DNA of 64,000 nucleotides from Nematostella vectensis (taxonomy: Eukaryota > Cnidaria > Anthozoa > Actiniaria > Edwardsiidae), in NCBI RefSeq assembly GCF_932526225.1, contig NC_064040.1:17300994-17364993 (forward strand), in the 5' to 3' direction. How positions within the stretch are numbered: position 1 is the first letter of the stretch; every line of letters begins with the position of its first letter. A model generated the notes under the pieces. That model did not search any database. It was not told the origin of the DNA and saw only the letters and a program-made list of their open reading frames with translations. A program made the position numbers and the translations under genes. Shown piece by piece: positions 10,965-23,740 of this stretch.

Positions 10965-13366
10965 TTTTTGGTTAATGTACATAGTTTACATCCTTGAAAG
11001 GGTGTAATATATCTTTTTTTTGAAAATGTTTAATCTAAATTCAAATAGACGTTTTATTTCTACCGTAATTTTTGGTCGTTATACCATGAGTTGCAATGTC
11101 CCTTTATCAGAATCATTTTATCTCGCTAAAGCAACCGCGACAAATGTACTGCTTGCAAGCTATCACGAAAAAGATTGACTGGTTGACATAGAACGCGCAC
11201 AAAGAGGAACAAGGAGAGTTTGCAAGCGTGCAAGTCTATTTTAAATAAAACTTCATCAAACAGGCAATTTGAAAGCCTTTAGTTAAACGCCTAAAAATTG
11301 TATCAGACGAGAAAAGAACGAAGCAATACTTCAAGCTCAATACCCAATACCCTAACCTCCCACCAACGCAGAATCAGCATCTTTCGAAATTGCCAAAAGC
11401 AGGAAATTACGCTGAAAAAATAAGGAAGATAGCTGAAACTGTTCTCAGGGGCGTTTATTGGAAGAGGGATTTTTCGCATCTATTATCAGATCACTTCAAT
11501 ACTTGAATATTGTCAGATCATTTATAGTATAATATACAATGTACTCTATACAATAAAACAAATATTGTTTTTAATCGTTTCATTTTACAAGATTTGTTAG
11601 ACGGGTGTTTGTTTTCTAACAAGATATAAAGATAAGATAAGAAGGGAAATCTCGGGTTATCTGTGGTGACAATGGCCGTTAGAGAGCTGGTGGTAAGCAT
11701 GCTCCGGGACTCGGCGGGCGTTCCCATTTTCACGGACGAAAAAAAAAAAGACTGGATGGAAAGATCAATCCATTTGTTATTTGACGAAAGCGGGGGAGAA
11801 GGGGATGCATGCCCTTTGTAAGGGTATTATGCTAGTTGGTCATAGAAGTACTTACCCCAGAAATTTAGACTTAGAGGCGCTCCAAGAGCACACTTTTTCT
11901 ACTGTTCTAACCACCTCACTTTACTTCTTATTTATAGCGCATCTCCCTACCCTCTTCCTCCTTCCCACCCTAATACGATTCTAACGATGTAGCGAGAGAA
12001 TGTAACAAAATAGCAGGTACGAGTTCCAAAAGTTATATTGTAATTCTTAGACTTGAGAATGAACAATACGCGGACCAACTACACCGGGAGGCAAGCCCGA
12101 CAAATAAGACAAATTGAGAACAAACAAATCCAGTTACTGTAATAATAAATCAAAGAGAACAATTACAAACAAAGTTACATGGCATTATAATCCTTAGACC
12201 ACCCGTGAGAGGACAGTACGCGGACCAACTTTAGAGCCACCGGGAGGTGAATCCAAACATTCGGACAAATTGAGAACAAAGAAATCCACGTATTCTTATA
12301 CAAAATCAATGAGCTGAAAGGAAAGATCAAAGGCAACGGCTGGAAAATTAGTAACATGCCAACGATAGCAGAATGGCGACGGGTTTATCGCCTTAAATGA
12401 ACTTGTGGATAGAGCAAGCGATCGTTTATTGGTAAGTGAGTTTTGAAAAAAGAGATTTTAGAAAGAAAAACATTTTTCTAGCTTTCTCCTCCTTGCATGC
12501 AATTTAGTTACACCGTGCATTGCAATTCCAACCATGCAGCCATAAAAGCCCCCGATCAGTGGACTGGTGTTAACAGCATATGTAGGGAGATCGTTCTAAA
12601 ATAAATGTCATTACTGAAAATAAGTTATAGATATCAAAAGACACAACGCATAAATTACTCCCTATACCCCCTTCTCGTGGACCGCGCTAGAGGCTTTTTA
12701 AATAGTCGCGAGGATGAGATAAATCAAGCCTTAACAAAAACTTTCCGTGACTCTCGGTCTTGTCGGGGATTGTTTTTCTGTCCGTAATAAAGGAGTGCTG
12801 TGAGGAGGAGTGAGTTGTTGTTATCAGAAATTCGAATCGATCGTCTAGTAAAAACTACTCCCTAGCTTTTTCAACAAGGGTTATCTATTTATCAGCATTC
12901 CATAACTGAAATGACGGAGAACAAGGCGTTCCACCTGTTATTATTGCCATGCCAAGAATTTACGCTCCTCGCCTTTTCCTAGTGCAAAGCTCTTCGAAAC
13001 ATGGGAATATTGCTACAATACACATTCACACTTCGAACTGGAAACCCTGGGAACTAAAATTCGCCAGTTTATTGGCGGGCACGCAAACAAGGAAAAGGTC
13101 TCTATACTCGGGATCTCACCATAAGTTAATACAAAAAAAAGGATCAGTTTAAGTTTATTTTGATTTTCTTCCATAGAAGAAAGCCGAAGATTTCCATGTG
13201 TTCCACACGCAATCGAAGTCACATTTGATTGGCTGAGGTTTTGTTGATTGACACGAGATCACGTCAAGAAGCCAAATCGGAGTCGGGATCATTCATAAGT
13301 AATGTCATCAGTCCGCGAATAGGCCATGTTGATGTGTGAAGACCCCTTTTGAGCATTTCGTCAGTT
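10965..13366. other. Intergenic region between the two bZIP genes
   Basis: No gene seen. It contains two diverged direct copies of a block of about 75 bp (near 12062-12130 and 12212-12290, sharing TACGCGGACCAACT and GACAAATTGAGAACAAA). An inverted CCAAT motif (GATTGGCTG) near 13229 lies about 240 bp upstream of the second gene's start region, as does an ACGTCA half-site near 13261. Confidence 0.4.
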
Positions 13367-13466
13367 TATGAGCATAAAAGCATCCGCGGGAAATAGAGTG
13401 GAAACACATGTCTATAACAAGGCCTCCAGGGTACGCAAGCGTCTGGGAATAGCTACGGTAGCAGAA

Positions 13467-16400
13467 ATGGAGTATCCCTTTGTTCCTCAGGTGAGAAATG
13501 AGAATTACTTGGAAAAATTGCTACAAGTCGAGGGATTTTCCATCCATTTACTGTTTTATGGAAGCTCAGGGCTGCTTATGGGTGTGTCCTTACATCTCAG
13601 TCTTGAGATTATAGAAAGTGATGCTTTTTCGGTAAGCCTTTGCATGTGGGAAGTATACTATTGCCCCTGTTTATCTGGAATTTTCTGAAAGTTGACAAAG
13701 AAAACGTAATAACTTTTGTGAGAAGCAGTTCTTTCCTCACTTTTACTGCCGAGAATAGGAGCGATGATCTTCGATTAAGATAATTTCTTCTAGCAAATAC
13801 AAGATTTGCGAATCTAAAAGTCTCAAATGCGATCTTTTCACTTCTTCACTTTCTTCTGTATAAGGTCTTGTTTAATATTTTATCTGACCACAAAACAAGT
13901 AATGGTTGAAAATGAGAAAAATCTGGTATAGCAAATGTAGTTTTGGGCATATCATGTTTCTGCACAGCCCAGCCACCAGTTGATCATTTCTGTCGTTTTG
14001 GCAACAAACAGGTATCCTTCCACCTGTTACTGGATTTTCACGAAACTGTTAAACGGAATTTTACAAGTATTCGACAATAACTTATGGCGCACAACCATTC
14101 TTTTACCTTGCGTTATTATAACTAGGAGTTCGGCTTCTCTTAATGAACAGTTACATCGCGTTACATTACAAGGATAATGGACATCTCTTGCTCATTCATT
14201 TACTAATTGGATAAATTAAGGTTTTATTGCTGTAAACTTGTCATTCTTTTTGGAGAGTCATTTGAAATTGGCAATGTTTGTAGAGGCCAATTATCTCTTT
14301 AACACATGACAAACTTAAAACAGATTTTGTTTTGAAAAATTAGAACATGACAGGTGACTCCTGATCACACATTTGAAGAACCAGTCTTGCACTGTGATTG
14401 GTTGATCAATTGTTCGAGAACAAAAGATCCCATAAATTTGTCATTTCAAATTACAGTAAAAACCCGCATATAAAAACAACCATTTTGCCGGTCCAGTCTG
14501 ATTTGGTTTTTACTAATGGTAATAATCTTTTAAGTGATCTTAAAAAAAAGTAAATAGAAAATGGAAACATGTGATCTGAAGTATGTTCTTAGCAAAAAAA
14601 AAAAAGATTAAAAAAACTTTTTTTGAAATATTTTGTTACATCTAATTGGGTGGAACTATTAGTTGTGCAATAAAAAATAGTGTTGATCTCTGATATTTTC
14701 TCATATAAGAACCATTTTCATTGTTCTGGCTGAATGTGTTCTTATATAAATGTTACTTAATCTTAATCCACTTCTTTTTTTACGCGGGTTTTTAATGTAT
14801 CCGGTGCTTACACATATATAGGCGTTTAAGCTCTGAATATCTCATATTCAACCATCGAACACACATGATTTATATCGCAAAATGTCAAAAGACGTGTCTA
14901 AGGACAACATCAGATAAGGCTGTTGTATATGGTTGATTTAGGTTGCATTGACAATCTCAAAAATCGACAAGCGTTGAAAATGCAAGGTCAGCATAAAACG
15001 CGGCCCAGTGCGTTATTATCTATCTATCCCTATCTTCTACATTTTTTATCCCTATCTTATACATTTTCTATCCCTATCTTATACAACTTCTATCCCTATC
15101 TTATATATCTTCTCTCTCTTATCTAAGGGAGGAAGCGGGGTGTATATGGATCCAACGGTCATAAGAAGTGCTGCCGCGGTGAACTCTGGGATCGATGCCC
15201 TGTCAGTTGATCCTAACTTCGATATCGCTGAGCTCCCGGTTAAGCTCGAGCTGCGTTATGTAATTGAGTCAAAGCGCGCGGCGAATGGCCTGGACTGCCC
15301 AAAGATCGAGTACAACTCATCGCCACAGTACGAAGAGGTAAACATGATAGTACTGTTGGGGTAAACATGATAATACTGTTGGGGTAAACATGATAATACT
15401 GTTGAGGAAAACATGATAATACTGTTGAGGTAAACATGATAATACTGTTGAGGAGAACATGATAATACTGTTGAGGTAAACATGATCATACTGTTGAGGT
15501 AAACATGATACTGTTGAGGTAAACATGATACTAGTGTTGAGGTAAACATGATAATACTGTTGAGGTAAACATGATACTACAGTTGAGGTAAACATGATAA
15601 TACTGTTGAGGTAAACATGATAATACTGTTGGGGTAAACATGATATTACTGTTGAGGAAAACATGATAATACTGTTGAGGTAAACATGATAATACTGTTG
15701 AGGTAAACATGATAATACTGTTGAGGTAAACATGATACTACTGTTGAGGTAAACATGATAATACTGTTGAGGTAAACATGATAATACTGTTGGGGTAAAC
15801 ATGATATTACTGTTGAGGAAAACATGATAATACTGTTGGGGTAAACATGATAATACTGTTGGGGTAAACATGATAATACTGTTGAGGAGAACATGATAAT
15901 ACTGTTGAGGTAAACATGATCATACTGTTGAGGTAAACATGATAATACTGTTGAGGAGAACATGATAATACTGTTGAGGTAAACATGATACTGTTGAGGT
16001 AAACATGATAATACTGTTGAGGTAAACATGATCATACTGTTGAGGTAAACATGATAATACTGTTGAGGTAAACATGATAGTACTGTTGGGGTAAACATGA
16101 TAATACTGTTGAGGTAAACATGATAGTACTGTTGGGGTAAACATGATAATACTGTTGGGGTAAACATGATAATACTGTTGAGGTAAACATGATAATACTG
16201 TTGAGGTAAACATGATAATACTGTTGAGGTAAACATGATACTGTTGAGGTAAACATGATACTACTGCTGGGGTAAACATAATAATACTATTGAGGTAAAC
16301 AATGATAATACTGTTGAGGTAAACATGATAATACTGTTGAGGTAAACATGATCATACTGTTGAGGTAAACATGATAATACTGTTGAGGTAAACATGATAA

Positions 16401-16930
16401 TACTGTTGAGGTAAACATGATAATACTGTTGAGGTAAACATGATAATACTGTTGGGGTAAACCTGGTAATACTGTTGAGGTAAAAATGATAACAATAAAG
16501 TATTGACTTACTATTACTTTTATTAGCTAACGCCCGAGGAGGAAACCAGGAGAAAAGTCCGTCGACAAAGAAACAAAGTCGCAGCATCAAAATGTCGGCT
16601 AAAGCGAAGAGAACATGTCAAGAACCTGCTTAAGGTGAAACAGATTTTGCTTTATTCTGGTATTTTATGGTATTGTTTTGCATTGAACAGGAAAAAAAAA
16701 GAAGAAAAAAAGCGGCCCCATCGCACCCTTTTATTTCATCAAAGCAAAAGATCATTGTTTTTCAATTGACCATATTTCTACAGGCCTCTGAGGAGCTGGA
16801 ATCTGCAAACAGTAAACTGGAATCAGACATTGCCTGCCTGAACGCAGAGAAAGAACAGTTAGAGCGAATGCTTGACGCCCACAAGTGCATATCTAAAGCT
16901 GAGATTGGCGCAAGTCGCGGACCAGCATAG
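13467..16930 (+). CDS. FOS/ATF3-like bZIP transcription factor 2 (four exons)
   Basis: Paralogue of the gene at 7071, same strand, 2.9 kb downstream. Model: exon 1 ending 13490 at a GTGAGA donor, exon 2 15128-15337, exon 3 16527-16634, exon 4 16784-16930 with stop TAG; all introns phase 0. Exons 2 and 3 have exactly the same lengths (210 and 108 bp) as in the first gene. Exon 3 encodes the basic region (RRQRNKVAASKCRLKRR), and the zipper has five heptad leucines ending LERMLDAHKC. The start at 13467 has a good context (GCAGAAATGG) and gives 162 residues. An in-frame upstream ATG at 13368 would give 195. Exon 2 shows little similarity to that of the paralogue, so activation regions have diverged. 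Loss of intron 2 splicing would end the frame nine codons into the intron, before the basic region. Exon 1 is inferred from its position and donor. Confidence 0.82.
14454..14797. mobile_element. Tc1/mariner-type MITE in intron 1 of bZIP gene 2
   Basis: The ends are CAGTAAAAACCCGC (14454-14467) and, inverted, CATTAAAAACCCGC (14784-14797), 13 of 14 matching, each flanked by TA (14452-14453 and 14798-14799). A TA duplication plus CA-starting termini is the Tc1/mariner signature. The 344-bp interior is non-coding and A/T-rich with several CATATAA/TTATATA motifs. A non-autonomous element is inferred. Confidence 0.6.
15008..15127 (+). repeat. Pyrimidine-rich short repeat ending at a splice acceptor
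   Basis: About five copies of a 20-25 bp unit (CTATCCCTATCTTATACA) form an extended polypyrimidine tract that runs into CTCTCTTATCTAAG, the inferred acceptor of exon 2 of bZIP gene 2 (exon from 15128). Confidence 0.75.
15338..16489. repeat. 23-bp minisatellite filling intron 2 of bZIP gene 2, about 50 copies
   Basis: Tandem copies of GTAAACATGATAATACTGTT plus GAG (23 bp). The first copy begins at the first base of the intron, so the true donor junction GAG|GTAAAC is itself part of the repeat, and nearly every later unit repeats GAG or GGG followed by GTAAAC. Variants include GGG for GAG, TAGTAC or TCATAC for TAATAC, and units lacking 3-4 bp. The array ends about 40 bp before the ATTAG acceptor. 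Open minus-strand frames over it are repeat by-products. Confidence 0.97.
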
Positions 16931-17445
16931 ACCGCAGACGCGGCTACATTCTAGATCACGTGACTTGTAAGTAATAAGCTCTGGTTAACACAAAGAAACG
17001 TTTGCTACGTTAGATACATCTCTACACTAGGTAACCAGGGTAACATCGGACATGACGACATCGACAACAGACATAGCTGCCAATAATCCTCCAAGTGAGC
17101 GGTGGCGGAAAATAAGGACAGCCACAACAGACGTTATCTGCGGACCTCATGCGGACGGGAACAAATAACGTAAGCTCTAAGAGAAGCTAGCATGGTACTT
17201 AACGACAAACATAAGAGACGATGAGAACAAATCAATTTGACATTCCATTAACAGACGATATCAGAAAGAAACTAGTCATTGATAGACTTTGACTCGACAT
17301 CGTTAAACGGAAACAGACTGAAGCTATATACCGACATACGACTGGGACTCAGCATTGACGGTCGACACAAGGAACCAGCCGACTTAGAAAAAAAGGTTAA
17401 AATAAGCGACAGACGACGCTGAGACACAACTTTGACTAACGTTAC

Positions 17446-18769
17446 GAGTCGAGCCACTCTCGATAAAAGACGAGCCACTCTTAATACAAGACCAGCCAAT
17501 CTCAATACAAGACCAGCCACTCTTAATATACAAGACCAGCCACTCTCAATACAAGACCAGCCACTCTCAATACAAGACCAGCCACTCCAAATACAAGACG
17601 AGCCACTCTCAATATACAAGACCAGCCCCCAGCCCCTCTCAATACAAGACGAGCCACTCTTAATACAAGACCAGCCACTCTTAATATACAAGACCAGCCC
17701 CTCTCAATACAAGACGAGCCACTCTTAATACAAGACCAGCCACTCTCAATACAAGACCAGCCACTCTCAATACAAGACGAGCCACTCTCAATACAAGACG
17801 AGCCACTCTCAATACAAGACCAGCCCCTCTCAATACATGACGAGCCACTCTCAATACAAGACGAGCCACTCTCAATACAAGACGAGCCACTCTCAATACA
17901 AGATCAGCCACTCTCAATACAAGACGAGCCACTCTTAATATACAAGACCAGCCCCTCTCAATACAAGACCAGCCCCTCTCAATACAAGACCAGCCACTCT
18001 TAATATACAAGACCAGCCCCTCTCAATACAAGACGAGCCACTCTCAATACAAGACCAGCCCCTCTCAATACAAGACGAGCCACTCTCAATACAAGACCAG
18101 CCACTCTCAATACAAGACGAGCCACTCTCAATACAAGACCAGCCACTCTCAATACAAGACCAGCCCCTCTCAATACATGACGAGCCACTCTCAATACAAG
18201 ACCAGCCACTCTCAATACAAGACGAGCCACTCTCAATACAAGACCAACCACTCTCAATACAAGACCAGCCACTCTCAATATACAAGACCAGCCACTCTTA
18301 ATATACAAGACCAGCCACTCTTAATATACAAGACCAGCCACTCTTAATATACAAGACCAGCCACTCTTAATATACAAGACACCATCCACTCTCAATACAA
18401 GACCAGCCACTCTCAATATACAAGACCAGCCACTCTCAATACAAGACCAGCCCCTCTCAATATTCAAGACCAGCCACTTTCAATATACAAGACCAGCCAC
18501 TCTCAATACAAGACCAGCTACTCTAAATACAAGACCAGCCACTCTCAATACAAGACCAGCCACTCTCAATACAAGACCAGCCCCTCTCAATATTCAAGAC
18601 CAGCCCCTCTCAATATTCAAGACCAGCCACTTTCAATATACAAGAGTAGCCACTCTCAATACAAGACCAGCCACTCTCAATACAAGACCAGCCACTCTCA
18701 ACACAAGACCAGCCACTCTAAATACAAGACCAGCCCTTATCAATATTCAAGACCAGCCACTTTCAATGT
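17446..18769. repeat. 21-bp minisatellite, about 60 copies
   Basis: Unit ACCAGCCACTCTCAATACAA plus G, with a 23-bp variant carrying an extra TA (AATATACAAG) and C/G variation in GACCAG/GACGAG. It starts about 500 bp after the stop of bZIP gene 2 and may lie in its 3' UTR or just beyond. Two further copies occur at about 18872-18913 after roughly 100 bp of unrelated sequence, suggesting an interruption of the array. Confidence 0.95.
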
Positions 18770-18913
18770 GAGATAAAAACCAACTCGCCTAAGAGCCAAC
18801 CCGGAACTTTTAGTCCTCCTAGGTGTGGAAAAAAGGCGAATGCCAAACTTTGAATATCTGGGGAAAAATCTCTAAATACAAGACCAGCCCCTCTCAATAT
18901 TCAAGACCAGCCA

Positions 18914-20329
18914 AGGAACGTCACCAACGACAAAAGACGACTTTAACCCCGACAAAATACGCAAAACATTCCACGGTGAGGCGGGACAGGGCAGATACCA
19001 AATCGACACAAACTAAAGGAGAAGGCAGGAAGGTCAGACGTCATGCTTTTTCATTGTTATTTACTCCTTTATTGCTTCTTTTTTACTTTTCATATTTTTG
19101 TAACTTTGCGTCATTTCAACAAACTTTGTACTTTGTACTTGCGACTGGCAAAATGGGCGACGGCTCGGTAGCGCCTGGAAATAGTGACCTAAAAAGGCTA
19201 AAATGAGAAAATAAGTGTTTAGCTGTTTCGGTTGCTATCTTCGCTTTCGAGTCTCCGACCACTTTACAAGTCGTATCTTGTTTTTAATGTTTTTATGACA
19301 AAATCTCGCGGGCAGGGACTTTCAAATGAATATTTCAAAATTCTTAATTACTAAATTTTTTATTTTTTTCAGACAAGTGTATAGCATATAATTGTAGTTG
19401 TTTGCTGTTGTTTTCAGTATTCTGATAACTCTCGTCGATATTTTGTAAAACAAAATAAAAAAATTTTGTTAGTTTGAAGACGGAACCCAGAAAACACTTC
19501 AGCAGTTGATAATTATTGACGACAGTTTGCATAATATCGAAAACCTCGACGTAGGCCGTAGGTCGCTCGTTATATTTGTTGATCCTTAAACCAAATATTG
19601 GTTAAAACCAAGACCTGAGACGAACAATGTTTACTTTTTCTAGCTTTGATAGTAGTCGTTATTCTGGACCTTTTTTTTCATTTTATTGCTTAACTTTTGA
19701 TAACTTTACCAGCCTTTGTACACGTAGTAGAGTGATTTTTTTGCAGGCTCATCAGAGTTTTTGATAATTTCCTTTTGTAAATCACACTGGTTACGACCGA
19801 ACACCACACCACTTGTCAACTTGCCATCAAGGCGCACGCTGCTGGCAGCTCAACATCTTATACAAGAGTATTTTTGGTGTGACTGGCAAATTTCGTAACC
19901 AAACATTTCCAAATAAATTTTTCGAACATTTCCGAATTCGAGCTGGAAGAGGCACTCGAAAATGGAACTTAAATTGCAATGAAACCGTTTTTCGGCTAAC
20001 ATTGTTTCATAAAATGAGATAAAACACATAAAAATATTTTTATACCAGGGAAACGTATCTAGCAAATGCAAAACAACTCAAATTTACAGTTTCCATAAAA
20101 AACGTAAATCACCATTTTACAGCGACATTTACAGAAATAGAGAACGGACAAAATAAGAACACGTCAGATACTGTGCAACGGCATAAGAATAAATTATTAA
20201 TTAATTATTAGAACATGTCAGGTGACCCTGAGCATAATATAAAACTACACAAAATCGAATGGATTGAGGGTGAATTAATTTTTTAACATTCATAAATGCG
20301 TGATTTTACTGTGCAAAATGCGACTTCAA
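18914..20329. other. Non-coding stretch between minisatellites
   Basis: No convincing gene. A/T-rich with homopolymer runs. An AATAAA-containing segment occurs near 19453 on the plus strand. The short open frames here have no recognisable features. Confidence 0.4.
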
Positions 20330-23300
20330 ATGAACGTGAAGGTGTGCTATCATTTTACGTGACTCGACTTCGACGAAGTTACTAAGTTACTTGATGTGAA
20401 GGTGACCGAAACTCACTGCACAACGTGACATGAACATGACCTTTACGACATGACCCTTACTCGACATTAACGTGACCTAAACTCACTGCACTACGCGACT
20501 CGAGGTGAACATGGCCTTACCTCACTGTAGTACGTGACTTGACGTGAACATGACCTTACCTCACTATACTACGTGACTTGACGTGAACATGACCTTACCT
20601 CACTGTACTACATGACTTGACGTGAACATAACCTTACCTCACTGTACTACGTGACTTGACGTGAACATGACCTTACCTCACTGTACTACTAACTTGACGT
20701 GAACATGACCTTACCTCACTGTACTACGCGACTCGACGTGAACATGGCCTTACCTCACTGTAGTACGTGACTTGACGTGAACATGACCTTACCTCACTAT
20801 ACTACGTGACTTGACGGGAACATGACCCAACCTCACTGTACTACGTGACTTGACGGGAACATGACCTTACCTCACTGAACTACGTGACTTGAGGTGAACG
20901 TGACCTTACCTCACTGTACTACGCGACTCGAGGTGAACATGACCTTACCTCACTGTACTACGCGACTCGAGGTGAACATGACCTTACCTCACTGTACTAA
21001 GTAACTTGACGTGAACATGACCTTACCTCACTGTACTACGCGACTCGAGGTGAACATGGCCTTACCTCACTGTAGTACGTGACTTGACGTGAACATGACC
21101 TTACCTCACTATACTACATGACTTAACGTGAACGTGACCTTACCTCACTGCACTACGTCACTTGACGGGAACATGACCCAACCTCACTGTACTACGTGAC
21201 TTGACGGGAACATGACCTTACCTCACTGAACTACGTGACTTGACGTGAACGTGACCTTACCTCATGTACTACGCGACTCGAGGTGAACATGACCTTACCT
21301 CCTTGTACTACGCGACTCGAGGTGAACATGACCTTACCTCACTGTACTACGTGACTTGACGTGAACATGAACTTACCTCACTGTACTACGCGACTCAAGG
21401 TGAACATGAACTTACCTCACTGTACTACGCGACTCGAGGTGAACATGACCTTACCTCACTGTACTAAGTAACTTGACGTGAACATGACCTTACCTCACTG
21501 TACTACGCGACTCGAGGTGAACATAACCTTACCTCACTGTACTACGTGACTTGACGTGAACATGACCTTACCTCACTGTACTACGCGACTCGAGGTGAAC
21601 ATGACCTTACCTCACTGTACTACGCGACTCGAGGTGAACATGACCTTACCTCACTGAACTACGTAACTTGACGTGAACATGACCTTATCTCACTGTTCTA
21701 CGCGACTCGAGGTGAACATGACCTTACCTCACTGTACTACGTGACTTGACGTGAACGTGACCTTACCTCACTGTACTACGTCACTTGACGGGAACATGAC
21801 CCAACCTCACTGTACTACGTGACTTGACGGGAACATGACCTTACCTCACTGAACTACGTGACTTGACGTGAACGTGACCTTACCTCATTGTACTACGCGA
21901 CTCGAGGTGAACATGACCTTACCTCACTGTACTACGCGACTCGAGGTGAACATGACCTTACCTCACTGTACTACGTGACTTGACGTGAACATGAACTTAC
22001 CTCACTGTACTACGCGACTCAAGTTGAACATGAACTTACCTCACTGTACTACGCGACTCGAGGTGAACATGACCTTACCTCACTGTACTACATGACTTGA
22101 CGTGAACATAACCTTACCTCACTGTACTACGTGACTTGACGTGAACATGACCTTACCTCACTGTACTACGCGACTCGAGGTGAACATGACCTTACCTCAC
22201 TGAACTACGTAACTTGACGTGAACATGACCTTATCTCACTGTACTACGCGACTCGAGGTGAACATGACCTTACCTCACTGTACTACGTGACTTGACGTGA
22301 ACGTGACCTTACCTCACTGTACTACGTCACTTGACGGGAACATGACCCAACCTCACTGTACTACGTGACTTGACGGGAACATGACCTTACCTCACTGAAC
22401 TACGTGACTTGACGTGAACGTGACCTTACCTCACTGTACTACGCGACTCGAGGTGAACATGACCTTACCTCACTGTACTACGCGACTCGAGGTGAACATG
22501 ACCTTACCTCACTGTACTACGTGACTTGACGTGAACATGAACTTACCTCACTGTACTACACGACTCAAGGTGAACATGAACTTACCTCACTGTACTACGC
22601 GACTCGAGGTGAACATGGCCTTACCTCACTGTACTACGTGACTTGACGTGAACATGAACTTACCTCACTGTACTACGCGACTCAAGGTGAACATGAACTT
22701 ACCTCACTGTACTACGCGACTCGAGGTGAACATGACCTTACCTCACCGTACTACGTGACTTGACATGAACATGATCTTACCTCACTGTACTACGTCACTT
22801 GACGGGAACATGACCTAACCTCACTGTACTACGTGACTCGAGGTGAACATGACCTTACCTCACTGTACTACGCGACTCGAGGTGAACATGACCTTACCTC
22901 ACTGAACTACGTAACTTAACGTGAACATAACCTTACCTCACTGTACTACGTGACATGACGTGAAAATGACCTTACCTCACTGTACTACGTCACTTGACGG
23001 GAACATGACCTTACCTCACCGTACTACGTGACTTGACATGAACATGACCTTACCTCACTGTACTACGTCACATGACGGGAACATGACCTAACCTCACTGT
23101 ACTACGTGACTCGAGGTGAACATGACCTTACCTCACTGTACTACGTGACTTGACGTGAATTGACCTTACCTCACTGTACTACGTGACTCGAAGTAAACGT
23201 GAACTTACCTCACTGTACTACGCGACTCGAGGTGAACATGACCTTACCTCACTGTACTACATGACTTGACGTGAACATAACCTTACCTCACTGTACTACG

Positions 23301-23740
23301 TGACTTGACGTGAACATGACCTTACCTCACTGTACTACGTAACTTGACGTGAACATGACCTTACCTCACTGTACTAGGCGACTCGAGGTGAACATGGCCT
23401 TACCTCACTGTAGTACGTGACTTGACGTGAACATGACCTTACCTCACTATACTACATGACTTGACGTGAACATGACTTTACCTCACTGAACTACGTGACT
23501 CGAGGTAGACGTGACCTAAGCTAACTGTACTACTTGACTTGACATGAACATGACCTTAACGACAGTACTTCGTGACTCGAGCTGAACGTGACCTAAACTA
23601 TCTCTGTACTACCAAACTAATGTTCTATGTGATACAATATGGGCATGACTAACTTTCTACATGAATTGGGTATGTTCTTAACCAAACTGCCCTACGCGAC
23701 TAGATATTTGCGTGACCAAACTATCTACGTGACTTACAGT
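20330..23740. repeat. 39-bp minisatellite, about 80 copies, with higher-order structure
   Basis: The unit is 39 bp: CGTGACTTGACGTGAACATG followed by ACCTTACCTCACTGTACTA. Two main sub-types alternate: CGTGACTTGACGTGAAC and CGCGACTCGAGGTGAAC. Blocks recur at longer spacing: the distinctive TACGTCACTTGACGGG variant recurs near 21154, 21777 and 22323, that is about 16 and exactly 14 units apart. The edges are degenerate (20330-20460 and 23500-23740). No long open frame. Confidence 0.95.

Noticed and set aside
10734-11007. Short frames after the bZIP gene 1 stop codon
   Set aside because: They lie in the inferred 3' UTR, start at non-consensus codons or end without features, and show no domain.
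15240-16590. Minus-strand repetitive frames over bZIP gene 2 intron 2
   Set aside because: By-products of the 23-bp intronic minisatellite; the real gene is on the plus strand.
17272-18308. Leu/Val/Arg-rich and Ser/Cys-rich minus-strand frames
   Set aside because: Translations of the 21-bp array only.
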